From assembly GCA_039621445.1 (NCBI GenBank), contig CP154955.1:21193823-21257822 (forward strand): DNA of 64,000 nucleotides. Reading direction: 5' to 3'. Below are positions 10,083 to 21,417 of this stretch, one piece after another. The notes below the pieces were generated by a model. It saw only the letters and a list, made by a program, of their open reading frames with translations. It did not search any database and had not been told where the DNA came from. The DNA comes from Euglena gracilis (lineage: Eukaryota > Euglenida > Euglenophyceae > Euglenales). Positions within the stretch are counted from its first letter, which is position 1; the number at the start of each line of letters is the position of its first letter. Position numbers and translations under genes: made by a program.

Positions 10083-13000
10083 GAACAAGATGGCACACGC
10101 TTCCAGGCGGAAGAGGCGAAGAAAAGTTTGCAATTTGCATCAAGATTGATTCTGAAATAACCTGCCAAAAAACACGTCCCCCCACTCAGGGTTTGAAATG
10201 AGCAGGGGGGAACCCCCCAAATGTGCGCAAAAAAATGCGGGAATATGCGCTAAATAAATGTGCGGAAAACAGGCGATTTTCCAAAATCGGGCCATATTTG
10301 GACATTATTCGGTTCACCAAACTGGCAAAACATTTCAACCCCTTTTGGACCATTTTGGAGCCATTTCTGCCCATAACCGGTCACAAGCAATTGTTTTCGG
10401 ACCATTTAAGACCATTATGACCCATTTGGGTCTATCTTGGACCAGTTTTAACTGGCCATTTTCAGCCATTTTCGGCAAATTAGAATACCTTTGTGATGGA
10501 AAATGGTTCAAATGATCAAAATAACAGCTGATTTGCCAAAAAAAAAAGCCAACTGCCGCCAAAACTGACCAAAAAAAGGCTGAAAATGGCCCCCCCTGAA
10601 ATGAAGGCAAATGGACTAAAATGGTTGGAAGAAATTCATGGATGAGATGCGGATGGATGAAAATGGATGAGATCAGATGAAAATGGTTGGAAGGAATGGC
10701 CCCGATCAGATGCGGAAAATATGCGGAAAATATGCGGGAATGGGTAAAATATGCAACTCCTGAAAACCTTGGAATTTGCGCTAAATATGCGCAAAATTTG
10801 CAAAATATGCACGTTTTGGCCAACAAAAAGTGAAAACATGTGCCAAATACGCGGAAAATGCGCAAAATATGCGCTCCGCATATCCCCCCCCCCTGATACA
10901 AGGGTAGGTTGGGGAGTTGGACCCCTCTGTCCAGGAGGTAGGGGGCCAGGAGACCATTTTGGGCTTGGCGCACTCCAGGCCGAAAAAAATTGTTCCCCCA
11001 CAATCTGCCGAAAATACCATTTTGGGCACTCTTTGGGCAAAAATTTGCCCCAAAATACCTGAGATTTTTTGGCGCAAAGTGCTGGAAAGAAAAATTTGAC
11101 CTTTGGGGATCCCAGGTCCCCCCCCAGGCCGGCCCGGACCCACCCACCCACCCCCCTTCCCCCCCGGGGGGGTCAGGTGACTTAAAAAGAAGCCTGGTCC
11201 TGACCATACCATTCACTTTCAAAAAAAAACAGTCAATCACTTTCAAAAACCAGTCACTTCCTTCCACTTTGACCACTCGGCCAAAAATAGCTCAAAATCA
11301 ATGGATTCTGCCCCCCCCCCGAATTTCCTTTGGATCCAGGTGGCCACTTTCAGCAGGGGGGGGGGGAATTCAACTTGGCCCTTCAAATTATGCAAGTCAA
11401 AAAAATGCAAAAAAATGCAAAAAAATGCAACTTGCATGAAAACCTTGAGAAAAAGCTGGAATATGACAGAGCTTTGCTGCCCAAAATCAAAAAAAATTTC
11501 CAGGGCAAAATATTTTATGCAAAAAAAACACAAAAAAATGCAAAAAAATCCAAACATATGCCCAACCAACTACAATTTTTTTTTCAAGGGCAAAATATTT
11601 TATGCAAAAAAATGCAAATTATGCAAGTTGCATTTCCCCCCCCCCCTGCTTTCAGCCATTCCTGGCTGACCCCTGGCTAAAAACCAGTCAGTCACTCCGA
11701 AAAGACCACCACCACCACCAGGGGGGGGGGGGGCTTAAACAATGGTATGGTCCGGACCCCCCTCCAGTCCAGGGGGGGGGGCACTCTAACTGAACCTGCT
11801 CCCTCCCTCCCCCTGGCCCTGGACTTCGGCCACCCAAACAATATACCCCCCTGCTGGAGGAAATCCAGTAAACGAGAAAATCCTAAAAAAAATTATACTT
11901 TCCATCCAAAAACAGCACACGTTGGCAAAAATGATCGGTACCAAAAATTTGAGGCGGTATCAACCTAAAACAAAAATGTCACCAATGTGCAAAACTTAGT
12001 ATGCAAAAATGTCCCTTTTGGGGTGGCCTTTTTTTGCAGGGGGGGGGGGCAACATAGACCCTCAAAAACGCAAAAAAAAACGCAAAAAAACGCAAAAAAA
12101 CGCAAAAAAAAACCGCAAATTGCATGTAAAATCCCTTAGGAACTCCCCCGGGATGTACACTTTCTGCTGGAGAGGACTTGAACCACTTTCGGCTCTGCTG
12201 GGAAAGTTTCTCATTTTGCAAAAAGATAGGCATTTTTTTAACCAAGAAAATGTGAAAAAATGACAGAAAAAATGACAAAGTTTTGGAATTGGGGGGAAAT
12301 TGGGGGTAAACGAAGAATTTTCATCCCCCCCCCCCCCCTGTCCACCGACCAGGTCCACCCTCCCCCCCCCCTTGTCGTTGTTGTGCCAATGTTCCAAGAA
12401 AATGCCGTTGGCACGGTAAGTGCGTCAACGACTTTTGGCCGTGGCCCTACCCCCCCCCCCCTGGGGGATCAGGAGAGCCTAGAGTGCCTGCCCAAGCAGG
12501 TACTGGGTGGGGTCTGCGCCACCTTAAAAAACAGCCTGCAGAGATTCCCGTACCGGGGGGGGGGAAATCTGACCGGGAACAATTGCCGACGGGAAAAATT
12601 CTGCCGGGAAAAATATTGGACGAATCCTTAAAATGCCGGGAAAAATCTGAACGCTCGCTTAAACCAGGTGGGAAAAAATATTAGACAGCTGAAAAAAAAA
12701 CCACAAAGGTTTTGCGCCAACCGACAATTGAATGAGAAAGCATGGCTGCACCTGTGAAACCAAACAGAAAATGTACATTCCGCTGGGGTGATAAGGCCGC
12801 TGTGTTGACAGACATGAAGCGGTTCCTGGCACACAACTTATAATTTATGAATATTCCTGCTGCAAATCGGCGCGCAGCGCCGAAGATTTTTTTGGGGGGT
12901 CATTCACTGGAGGAAATTGGACTTTCCTTAAATCTGCCGGGAAAAATCCTGGACGGATCCTTAAAAAGGCGGGAAAAATCCTGGACAAAATTTCGTCCAG

Positions 13001-13815
13001 AATTTTTCCCACAACATTTTTTCCCGCACAAGTTTCCCCCCCCCCCCCGGTGCAACCCTGGGGGGGGGGATGAAAAAAATCCAGCAAAAAAAAATTCCAA
13101 AAAGCGCCAGGAAAACAAGCAAAAAAAACACAAACAAAGCAAAAAAGCCGCAAATTTTGCCAAAATCAAAAACCACAAAAAACCACAAAAAAACAGCATT
13201 TGAGCCCCCCCCCCCTGCTTTTTGAGAGTGAAAAAAAATGCCCAAATAATATTGCATATACCCCAAATATGCAATACTGAGTGTACATGCAATATTGCAT
13301 ATGCCACCCAGGTGTTCTTTCTTGGGGGAGGTTTGCACTTTAAATTTGCTCCTTTTTCACCAAACCACATTTGTTGACATTTGCTTTGTCGATGGTGCAC
13401 TTTTGCAGTTTTGTCGGTGCTGCTCTCTGAGCATCATCATCCCCTGCTTTTAGGAGCAGAAAATTTTGCTTAATAATCCTTTCTTATGGGACCACACCGT
13501 CCTCCCCAGCTTCTGTGAGGTTTGTGACCTGTCGCTGCGCTTCCTAACCTTAAGATGGCAAGATCCAAGGGAATGCTGTTGACACAGGGGTGGTGCCAAT
13601 GTCACACCTTCCAATTACTGAACCACTCACTGTGGTCCAATAGTCGCCTTAGACTGTTGACAACTCAGACGGGGGGCATTGCAGGATGTAAATAGTTTTC
13701 AAATTCACTGATTCAGGGAATTAAAATGTGTTATCCTCCTTTAATACCTCTCTGCAGGGTGTGACCAGTGCAATTATACAAAGAGGAATATCTTCAACAA
13801 ACCTAAAATGTTGCA
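10083..13815. other. A/T-rich repeats, no gene seen
   Basis: 10,220-10,880 has dispersed ATGCGGAAAA / TATGCGC motifs; 10,945-11,100 is a hairpin-module copy (TTTTGGCGCAAAGTGC); 11,170-11,195 is an element end (CTTAAAAAGAAGCCTG). 11,390-11,640 and 12,060-12,115 consist of AAAAAATGC and CGCAAAAAAA repeats. 12,520-13,080 repeats GGGAAAAATCNTGGACG-type units. No protein family is recognisable. Confidence 0.45.
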
Positions 13816-13936
13816 TCAGCTGTCAAAGGGGCTGCGCTGCTGGTCAGGCCTCTGGGGAAGCGCTGCATCGCGGGAGACCTGCATGCTGGTCACCTCGGTG
13901 CTAGGCAGCAGCTGGTCCATCCAGAGCAGGGCGTCG
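13816..13936 (-). CDS. Possible C-terminal exon, product unknown
   Basis: On the - strand, after an AG at 13,937-13,938, the frame reads DALLWMDQLLPSTEVTSMQV and continues through SRDAALPQRPDQQRSPFDS to a TGA at 13,816-13,818. Composition is coding-like (G/C third positions) and the segment is not part of any repeat seen here. It could be the last exon of the - strand gene suggested by the segments at 15.4, 17.2 and 18.8 kb, but I cannot prove that link. Confidence 0.35.
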
Positions 13937-15361
13937 CTTACCGATTGCGGGGGGTCCACTCAACAGCTGGAAAATTCGGGCTGGTTGGAAATACGCTGCT
14001 CGCTGGTTGGGATAGGGTCCTCCAGAGGGACTGGGCTGAACCGGGGTGCAAACAAACAAATCCCAAATCTGCAAATCGCCGAAGAAATCGGAAATCCGAT
14101 GGAAAATTTGAGTGGGAATTCGACTTTCAGGGGGAGGTCCCCTTCAGTTTAAACGACGACGTGGACCAAAGGTACAGATTGCCACCTGCCCCAGGCATCG
14201 TCACCAATCGGCCCTCGCAACCCAACGTCTCGAAGCAGTTATTGTTTTGCTATCCTCTGAGGGAGAGAAGGGTGCCCTCCACAGGGGCACATAAAACTGC
14301 ACACACAAACCAACATTAAACTACACAGATTGGCTGAAACACCAGCGACCAGCAAAATCACCACCAAAACCACGGTCGCTGGCGACCACCAAAAAATTGA
14401 CCAGCAAAATTTGAACTCAGGGCCGGGGCACGCCAAAATACGGACAAAATGCAGTTGACAGAGGAGGGGGGCGTGATGGACAAGCCGTGTCAAGGACAAA
14501 GGGGGGGATTGTCGACCTACCAGCCAACTACCCCTGGGTGTCCATGGATGTTTTATCCCCAATTCTGGCCAGGTGCTGTTTTCCACCCAGCACCTCCCGA
14601 CCCCCCCCCCCACTCTGATGATTCAGGTTTGGCAGAAAGCAGCTGAACTTTAAAAGGTGTGGCCTTTAAAAGGGGTGAACAGTTGTACACACACACACAC
14701 ACACAAAATTGATAACTGGCGGATGTCAGTTGACTAGACGATCGACTAGTCGCTGAAGAGGTTCCCCGCTGGATAAAAAAAAACTTAACCTGGCCGTAGG
14801 CCGCTTGAAAGCACAGTCATCCAAGAAGAAAAAAAAAAAGTGGGATGGGATGGGGGGGGACAAAGAAAGAGGGAGGGGAGTAAGGGTGGGAAAAAAATGA
14901 AAGGCTGACTCTTTACGGTTCCACTGGCTGCCATCTGCATTCCTCAACTACACACTTATGTTTTGGGGGGGGGGGCCTTCTCATGGCCTTCATATCAATC
15001 ACTTTCGCTGAATTCCCCCTTTATCAAATTTTGAGCTGTTATCCTATTCCTTACCAAAAATGTTGGTACTTTGGTCCCAAATTGAAGATTAGGGTGAAAT
15101 CTTGTAATATTCACCCAAAATTCTGACGTCTTTATCCTGAATGACACCCTTGGCAGGGTTCACACTGGAGGGGGCTTTGCATTTGGAAGGGGTTTACTGC
15201 GAACCCTTCAGCAGAAACCTGATTGAAACTTCAATTGAAGCCCTGAACAGTCCTGGGAGGGGGTTACGGGGGAGCCGGTTCCTCTCATTTGAACGTCCAC
15301 TGGCCATGGAACCTGCACCGCGGCCTGGGGGACACAGACGGGGCCAAGCAGTCGGGTGGCC

Positions 15362-15455
15362 CCAGCTGTGGCGCAGGTTGTAGAAATTGGCAAACTCCAT
15401 CTTCTGCAGCCGATTCAGGTTGACGGCGAACCCCATCTTGAACGAGACGCGGGCA
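15362..15455 (-). CDS. Possible exon with a faint Omp85/Sam50 C-terminal motif
   Basis: The - strand reads RVSFKMGFAVNLNRLQKMEF then ANFYNLRHSWGH, GC-rich at third positions. The spacing R-x-S-aromatic...G...L...(K/R)-(M/L)-E...N-aromatic resembles the next-to-last strands of mitochondrial Sam50 (outer-membrane Omp85 family). The exon just upstream on this strand (17.2 kb) carries a GGP...KG motif that fits the same family. This is a by-eye resemblance only. Confidence 0.3.
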
Positions 15456-17164
15456 AGCGGCCCACCGGTGGGCCGCCCCCCCCTCCCCTGGCTTGGGCCA
15501 AATTCCATGTTGACCCCAATAGTTGGGAGAGGAGCAACGAGCCGGGGGGGGGGGGCAATGACCCTTTCAGTGCTGCTGGTGATGAAACGTTTCTTTCCAA
15601 CAAGCTTTGCCGTGTGCGGTATACCCCCCCTATCGCACGACCGGGCACCTGCAACCTGCGGCCAGGGGGGGGGGGTCGTTAGACCCCCTGAACTGCAACC
15701 TGCGACCGGAGGTCGCCGTCCCCAAAAACCACCCGAAATCCCCGACAAACGACAGCACCCACAAAATGCTTTGACAGACTTTTTTATACATTTCTTTGAC
15801 ACTGAAATTGAGATATTGATGTGGCGTTTCATGCAATAGGGCTGTTCTTTGAAATGTCAAAAGGTTTCAAATGAAATATCATTTGTCAAAAAAAAACATT
15901 TCCAAACCAACAAAAAAAGCCCCTTGAGCACATTTTTTCTCGCATTTTAAATGTTGGTGTTTTCCACATAAAAAATGTTCAAAGAGTTTCAGAAAATGAG
16001 CATTTTGGGATTCATGTTCAAAAAATCAGGTATTTTGCACCAAACTGTATCTGGCCCCTTGCCCGTCCATGAAACCAAAAATTATCCAGCCCCCTTTGGT
16101 TTCAAGGTAGGAAGGGAGGTCCGACCACCCCTCCCCCCCCCGGACCAACCCCCTCAAGGCTTCCCATACATCCCTGCCCGCCCCATTTGGTTTTATTTGA
16201 AACCCTGTTTGAGAAATTTTGTCAAAAAGTTGGGAAACCCTGTTCTTGGAGTTTAAATGTCAATCCGTTCCAACGACGGGGGCATAAGGCGAGGGAGGAA
16301 TTAAATTGACGGATTTAAAAAAACTTCTTTTCCTCTGCTTTGCTCTCGTTTCTTGTTTTGGTCAACTTTCCTTTGGTGCCGGAGAAATTCTCCTTTCCAG
16401 GGGGCGGGGTGGAGGGCAGTCGATCTCTCTCCCAACATACATCACACACAGAAGACCCGGGGGCGGGGGGGGCAGGGGGCGGGGGGCTTGGGGGGACCCA
16501 CTTTGGGGGGTCAATTTCAGGGGTCCAAAAACATTTTTTCAGCGCTTTGTGCAGGGTCGTTGTTATCACCGAAACACAAAAAACCCTCGCAAAAGAGAAA
16601 GTTAAGGGATACCGGGGGTTTATCGAAAGGGGTTCTGGCCATCCTACTTATCAGCAATCGAGCTGTCTCCTGATGTGAACCCTGAATGACAAAAAAAAAC
16701 TCCAGCTGGAAGGTACTTTGGTGCCTCACGCGTGGAAGGCCTTAGCCCACAACCACCCCTGGGGGCAGTGCCTGCCTGCCCTCCAGGACACTCCAAGACC
16801 GACCTCCCCCCAGGATTGAAAGCAAGGCCAAGGAGAAATTGTGGGGGAAATAACCTCTTGGGTTTTTTAACCCCTCAAAAATTAACTCACAAAGAATTGT
16901 GGCGCTTCTCACTGATTCAATGTTTTCTCGCCAAAAAAAAAGAGGAAAGCCCCACCTCTGGTGGGGTATCCATTTGGCCCGACCCCCCTGTGTGCACTGT
17001 GTTTTTTTTGGTGCCTTTTATCGCTTCTTCTGGCCTGGCGCTGTTGTTCGCCTCTGGCCCTTTTTGTCTGTGTCTGTTTGGCCCGACCCCCCGGGGGGGA
17101 GGGGGGCTCAGCCTGAACCCACCCCACCCCTCCCCCCATGCATCACCAAATATTAAAAAAATAT

Positions 17165-17285
17165 CTTCCCAATTCAGTAGTGGCCATTAAATCCACGATG
17201 CACGGCTCACGTGCACCCTGAAGGCTGTGAACCCCTTTTACCACAACGGGTCCCCCAACTGTGAAGACCCAATTTTCCTTCTGGC
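17165..17285 (-). CDS. Possible exon with an Omp85-like GGP...KG motif
   Basis: The - strand reads KENWVFTVGGPVVVKGVHSL then QGAREPCIVDLMATTEL. The pattern F-x-x-GGP-x-x-x-(K/R)-G-x-x-S recalls the conserved loop-strand motif (RFxLGGxxxxRGF) of the Omp85/Sam50 barrel. It lies upstream, on the - strand, of the 15.4 kb segment that resembles the C-terminal barrel strands, which is the expected order. Splice sites are not resolved. Confidence 0.3.
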
Positions 17286-17965
17286 GCCTTTGAGACAAAC
17301 ACAGCATTACTGAATGAGTGTAGCATGTTTTGAGGTGAAAACGGGTTAAAAAAGCCATTAATGATGGTAGCATTTTTGGAGTGAAAAAGGGGTTAAGCCA
17401 GGGGTTTTCTAAAGGACCCCCCCCCCCAGGGTCCTGCAGACCCCCCAGGGGGGTGATCCAGGGGGGGGGTCCGGCTGGCTGGGAGCTGGACCCGGTGGCC
17501 CGAAAAAGCCAAATCCAGCTGGGTTGGGATTTTTCAGCCAAAATTAGGAGGTGAAACCCCCAAAACCACCCAAAAATACCATTTTTGGCCATTTTACCCC
17601 CCTTTTTCAAAAAAATATTTTTGGTCCAGTACGGCTTCGCCGGGCTGGACCCAACTTTATTCAGCAGACCCCCCTGGGGGTCCGCAGCCCGGCTGGGAGG
17701 TGCTGGCTAGAAAAAAAAAGTGCTGGCTGGCTGGAACCTCCCAGGGGTATTGCGCTGTCAAATGAATCTCAAAGCTGAAGATCGGGAACGAATGGCAGTT
17801 AGAGTGAAATACTGAGCAGGGATTCTTCAAGGAGTGTTGGTTGGGGCTGTCAGTCTGATCAGGGCCCGCCCCAATTTTTAAACTTTTTTTTGGCCGCCTT
17901 TTCAAAAAAAATTCGGTTCTTTGAGCTTAAAATTATTTTTCCGCTTAACACTGTTGGGCCTAAAT

Positions 17966-18279
17966 CATGCTTGTGCTTACCGACCCGGGGGGGAGGCGGA
18001 GGGGGGGTGGGTGCCATAGGGTGCCTGCCCCTGGCAGGCACACCCCCCCCGGGGGGGATAGGGGTCTGGGCCGGACCCAGAAAATTTTCATTGAAAATGG
18101 CCTTTTCCGGGCCCCCGGCGCCTTCGGCGCCGGGGTCGGAGGGGGGTGCCTGCTAGGGGCAGGCACCCCCCAAAACCCTACCCCCCCCGGGGGGGGGGGT
18201 CGGATCGGGTGCTATGGGGTGCCTGCCCCTAGCACCCACCCCCCCCCGTGGGGTAGGCACCCGACTAAGCGCAAGCCTG
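17966..18279. mobile_element. hAT-like miniature element with 8-bp target duplication
   Basis: 314 bases between inverted ends CATGCTTGTGCTTA... and ...TAAGCGCAAGCCTG, flanked on both sides by GCCTAAAT (17,958-17,965 and 18,280-18,287). The ends match the larger element at 49,062-50,817. The interior contains the palindromic core GGCGCCTTCGGCGCC and three poly-C/poly-G stems. Non-coding. Confidence 0.88.
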
Positions 18280-18734
18280 GCCTAAATGTCCATGACCTTT
18301 CAACGTTTTTTTTTGTTCCACTTTTTTGATGTCATTTCTGCCATTTGCATGATGATTCTCAAAAGCAAGAATACCCAGCCTACAAAGCCTGGGTAACCAA
18401 CCAGCACCCTTTTCCAGCAAGCATCTCTGTGGACTCCTGTTGTCAACTTTTGGTCCATCCAGGGAGGGGGGATCTCCCACCCACACGGCCTGGCATGGGG
18501 CTGCTGGAGGGACCCCAAAATTGGGCCGTCTAAGGGCATTTCCAAAAACTTTCCGGGACTTTGAAACCCATACCCAGGCGTCTGGCCCGGAACCCCTGCT
18601 TTTGCCACCCCTGCGTCCCATCCGTGCACCCGGTTTTTTTTTTTTGCTTCAAATGGGAATAATTGCCATCAAAAATTTTTCTGTCCAAGGCTGTTGAACA
18701 AGGAATGACCCACGAGCCTCACTCAGAGGAGGAG

Positions 18735-18867
18735 CCCCTTGGGTTGATGGCACATTGGCAGTGGTCTGGTTGTAGCCAGCAAACCCGATCAGCCCGCCGG
18801 AGGCGATCCGGGGGTCAGGCACCACGAAGCGAACCCAGTTTTCGTCCTGCTGTGTCCCCAGGACACC
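18735..18867 (-). CDS. Possible exon, product unknown
   Basis: On the - strand, an AG preceded by TTTTCACAC is followed at 18,867 by a GC-rich frame reading GVLGTQQDENWVRFVVPDPR then IASGGLIGFAGYNQTTANV. It shows coding-like composition amid repeats. It may belong to the same - strand gene as the segments at 17.2 and 15.4 kb. No family assignment is offered. Confidence 0.35.
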
Positions 18868-19613
18868 CTGTGTGAAAACTCACAAACAAGCAATGCCAAA
18901 ATGATTGTCTGAAACAGGGTGACAGGGGGGTCCAACCCAGAGGCTGGAAAATCCAGGCTGGTTCCAGGGGGGGGTAGATTTGGCCTGGGGGGGGGGGGTT
19001 GTGGGCAGACCCTAGGGTCGCCAAAGGTCGCCATGGTCGCCAAAGGTCGTGGGCAGGTCGATGTCAAAAAATGCGCTCCACGGCAAATTAGCGCAACATA
19101 CACACAAAAGGTGTTGCACACACAAGGGATTTTTTTTTTTAGGGCCCTGGAACAGTTGCCTACGCCGCTACAATGCAAAAAAGACTGAGTAGGAAATACC
19201 CATAGCGACCTTTGGCGACCTTTGGCGACCGTGGGCAGACCCTAGGGTCTGCCCACAACCCCCCCCCCCAGGCCAGATCCGGGAGCCGGTTCCAGGGTTC
19301 GATATGGGGGTAGGGGTAGGGGTAGGGGACCCACTCACTTTTCCCCAAAAATGCCCGAAAATCGTGGAAAAAAGCCAAAAAAATAGCACCTTTTTTCAAA
19401 AAATTTTCGGCGCCGAAAAGTACCCTCACCCCCCTCCAGATTGGCCCTCTTCCGGGAGATCCTGGACCCCAAAAGGGCCAATCTGGGGGGGGACAAACTG
19501 GGGGGGGGGGTCGTCCGAAAAACCCGAAAGGGCCAATCTGGGGGGGCACTTTGGGGGGGGGGGTGAGGGTATATCCCTTGGGGGCTCGGCCGGACCCACC
19601 GACCCTCCTCCCC

Positions 19614-20263
19614 CAGGGCAGAAGGGAAGGCCTGGTGAGGGGGGGTCGACCCCCCCATCTGGGAGGTGGGGGGGGTCGACCTCTCCCCACCCACCATAGC
19701 GTTTTCACCGATTTTGGGAAAACGGGGATTTTGGCCGGGGAAAATCTTTGATTTTTTTTGAAAAATGAACCCAAAATACATGCATTTTTGATGGAAAACC
19801 ACATTTTCCCCAAAAAAATCTCAAAGTTTTCAGGTTAAAAAAATTGGTATTTTGGGGGGGGGGGTGAAAAAAATGAAGGTCAAAAAAATTGGACCAAACT
19901 TTGGCACAGTGAAATTTTACTGACATTTTTTCTCTTGGATTTTTTTTGGATTTTCAACAGCAATTCTTGCTTCAAAAAACTCTCAAAATCAAAACTTTGA
20001 GGAAATATTGAATTTTTGGAAGCTGTAGAAAAATGGGGTGTTGGGGGTTTTTGGGGGGACCTCCCATGTGGGTCCCAAAATAGGTCGAAAATACACAAAA
20101 GGCACCAGGAAACATTTTTCAGGCCCAATAATTGGTGCCACCAGAACAACGGGAAGAGGTGGGGGGGTCGACCCACCACCCACCATGCAAGGGGTGGGGG
20201 GGGGTCGACCCCCTCCCCTCCACCCACCACCCTGGCTGTTTGGCCGATTCCCCTTCTGCCCTG
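19614..20263. repeat. Dispersed inverted-end repeat, copy 2
   Basis: Same organisation as 7,212-7,823: CAGGGCAGAAGGGAAGGCC at the left, GGCCGATTCCCCTTCTGCCCTG in outline at the right, GTCGACC stretches inside each end, and a closely similar A/T-rich middle (for example GAACCCAAAATACATG and ATTTTACTGA). The two copies differ throughout by small indels, so they inserted long ago. Confidence 0.7.
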
Positions 20264-20989
20264 CTCCCTTCCTCCCCCCTCCAGGGTCAAAAAAAACCCC
20301 TGTATGGGGGTGAGGTGAGAGGTCGGACCCTTCCCCCTCCCCTTCGATCCAGTGGGGGGCACCCCCACCAAAATAGTGGCGTGGCTCAGGTGACAGATTT
20401 TCATCTCGGTGCTAAGCGAAAACGAAAATTATGGCATCCCCAAAACGGCCAAAATCGCCATTTTGGGCACTTTTTGGGCAAAATTTTGTTGAAAATGAGG
20501 CCGAGCAATTTCCTCTTGCTTGCTGATCATGCTGCTTGCTGGGGGATTTGGCGTGTCCAACGTGTATTACAACGTTTACCCTGGGCAGATGCCGTTGCGC
20601 AAAAGTAAACGCTGTTAATGAACTAACCCGCCCCCCCCTTGAGGCAAAATTTTGCCTTCCGGCGCTGGATTTGCGCTGGATTTTTTTTTGCATTCTACGC
20701 AGAATGCAGTGGGTGCAATGCTTTCACAAAACCGCTTTAAAAGTTATCATCCCAAAAATTTTGCATATTGACTCCCGAACGGGGCTTTGAAGGCATTTTT
20801 TTGGTGGTCATGTTTCATATATTTCATAATCAGGCTTCTGCTTGAGGACCCTGGGGCTGAACAGTGAAAAGAGACACTACCTAGACCCGCTTGTCCCAGA
20901 AGAAAGGCATAACAAGGACACGGGGCTGAGTTCTGTGGTGTTACATGTCTGCAAGACACTCTTTGGCAATGCATGTTAGTCTGGCATAC
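20264..20989. other. Spacer with a hairpin-module copy, no gene seen
   Basis: 20,395-20,500 is a copy of the dispersed module (CCATTTTGGGCACTTTTTGG). 20,520-20,690 is GC-balanced and open on the + strand (MLLAGGFGVSNVYYNVYPGQ), but nothing supports it as a gene. Confidence 0.35.
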
Positions 20990-21417
20990 TGTAAAACCCC
21001 TTCCCCCCAAAATAAGACCGGGGGTCTATTTCATGGGTCGGTTGCTGGAAAGCCCGAGGGGGGGTCTTATTCATGGGGGGGGGGTCCATTTTATGGATTT
21101 TTGCTGGAAAATTTTTTGACCCCCCAAAATGTCTAAAAATGCCTCCCAAATTACAATTTCCGAAAAATTCGGCACTTCGCGACAGTAAAATAGGGGGAAA
21201 TATGCTGAATTGTGTGAAAACTGTCCCAAAAATGGCAAATTTACCCCCCAAAGTGTCCCATTTTCAAAAATCCGGCACTTCGCACCGGCAGGGGGAGTTT
21301 GATTTATGGGGGGGGTCCATTTCATGGATTGCTTTTTTGCTCGGACCGGCCAGGGGAGGTCTTATTTTGGGGGGTCCATTTTATGGGGGGGATCTTATTT
21401 TGGGGGGTGTTTAAACC
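20990..21417. mobile_element. Foldback element with CCCCAAAATAAGACC ends
   Basis: Left end GTAAAACCCC followed by CCCCCCAAAATAAGACC; right end GGTCTTATTTTGGGGGG then TGTTTAAAC, inverted. The interior repeats GGTCTTATT...GGGGGGTCCATTT in several orientations, with two copies of a 70-base unit ending AATTCGGCACTTCGC / AATCCGGCACTTCGC. Non-coding. Target duplication not resolved. Confidence 0.65.

Noticed and set aside
20520-20610. Small protein MLLAGGFGVSNVYYNVYPGQ
   Set aside because: No conservation, splice signal or neighbour to support it.
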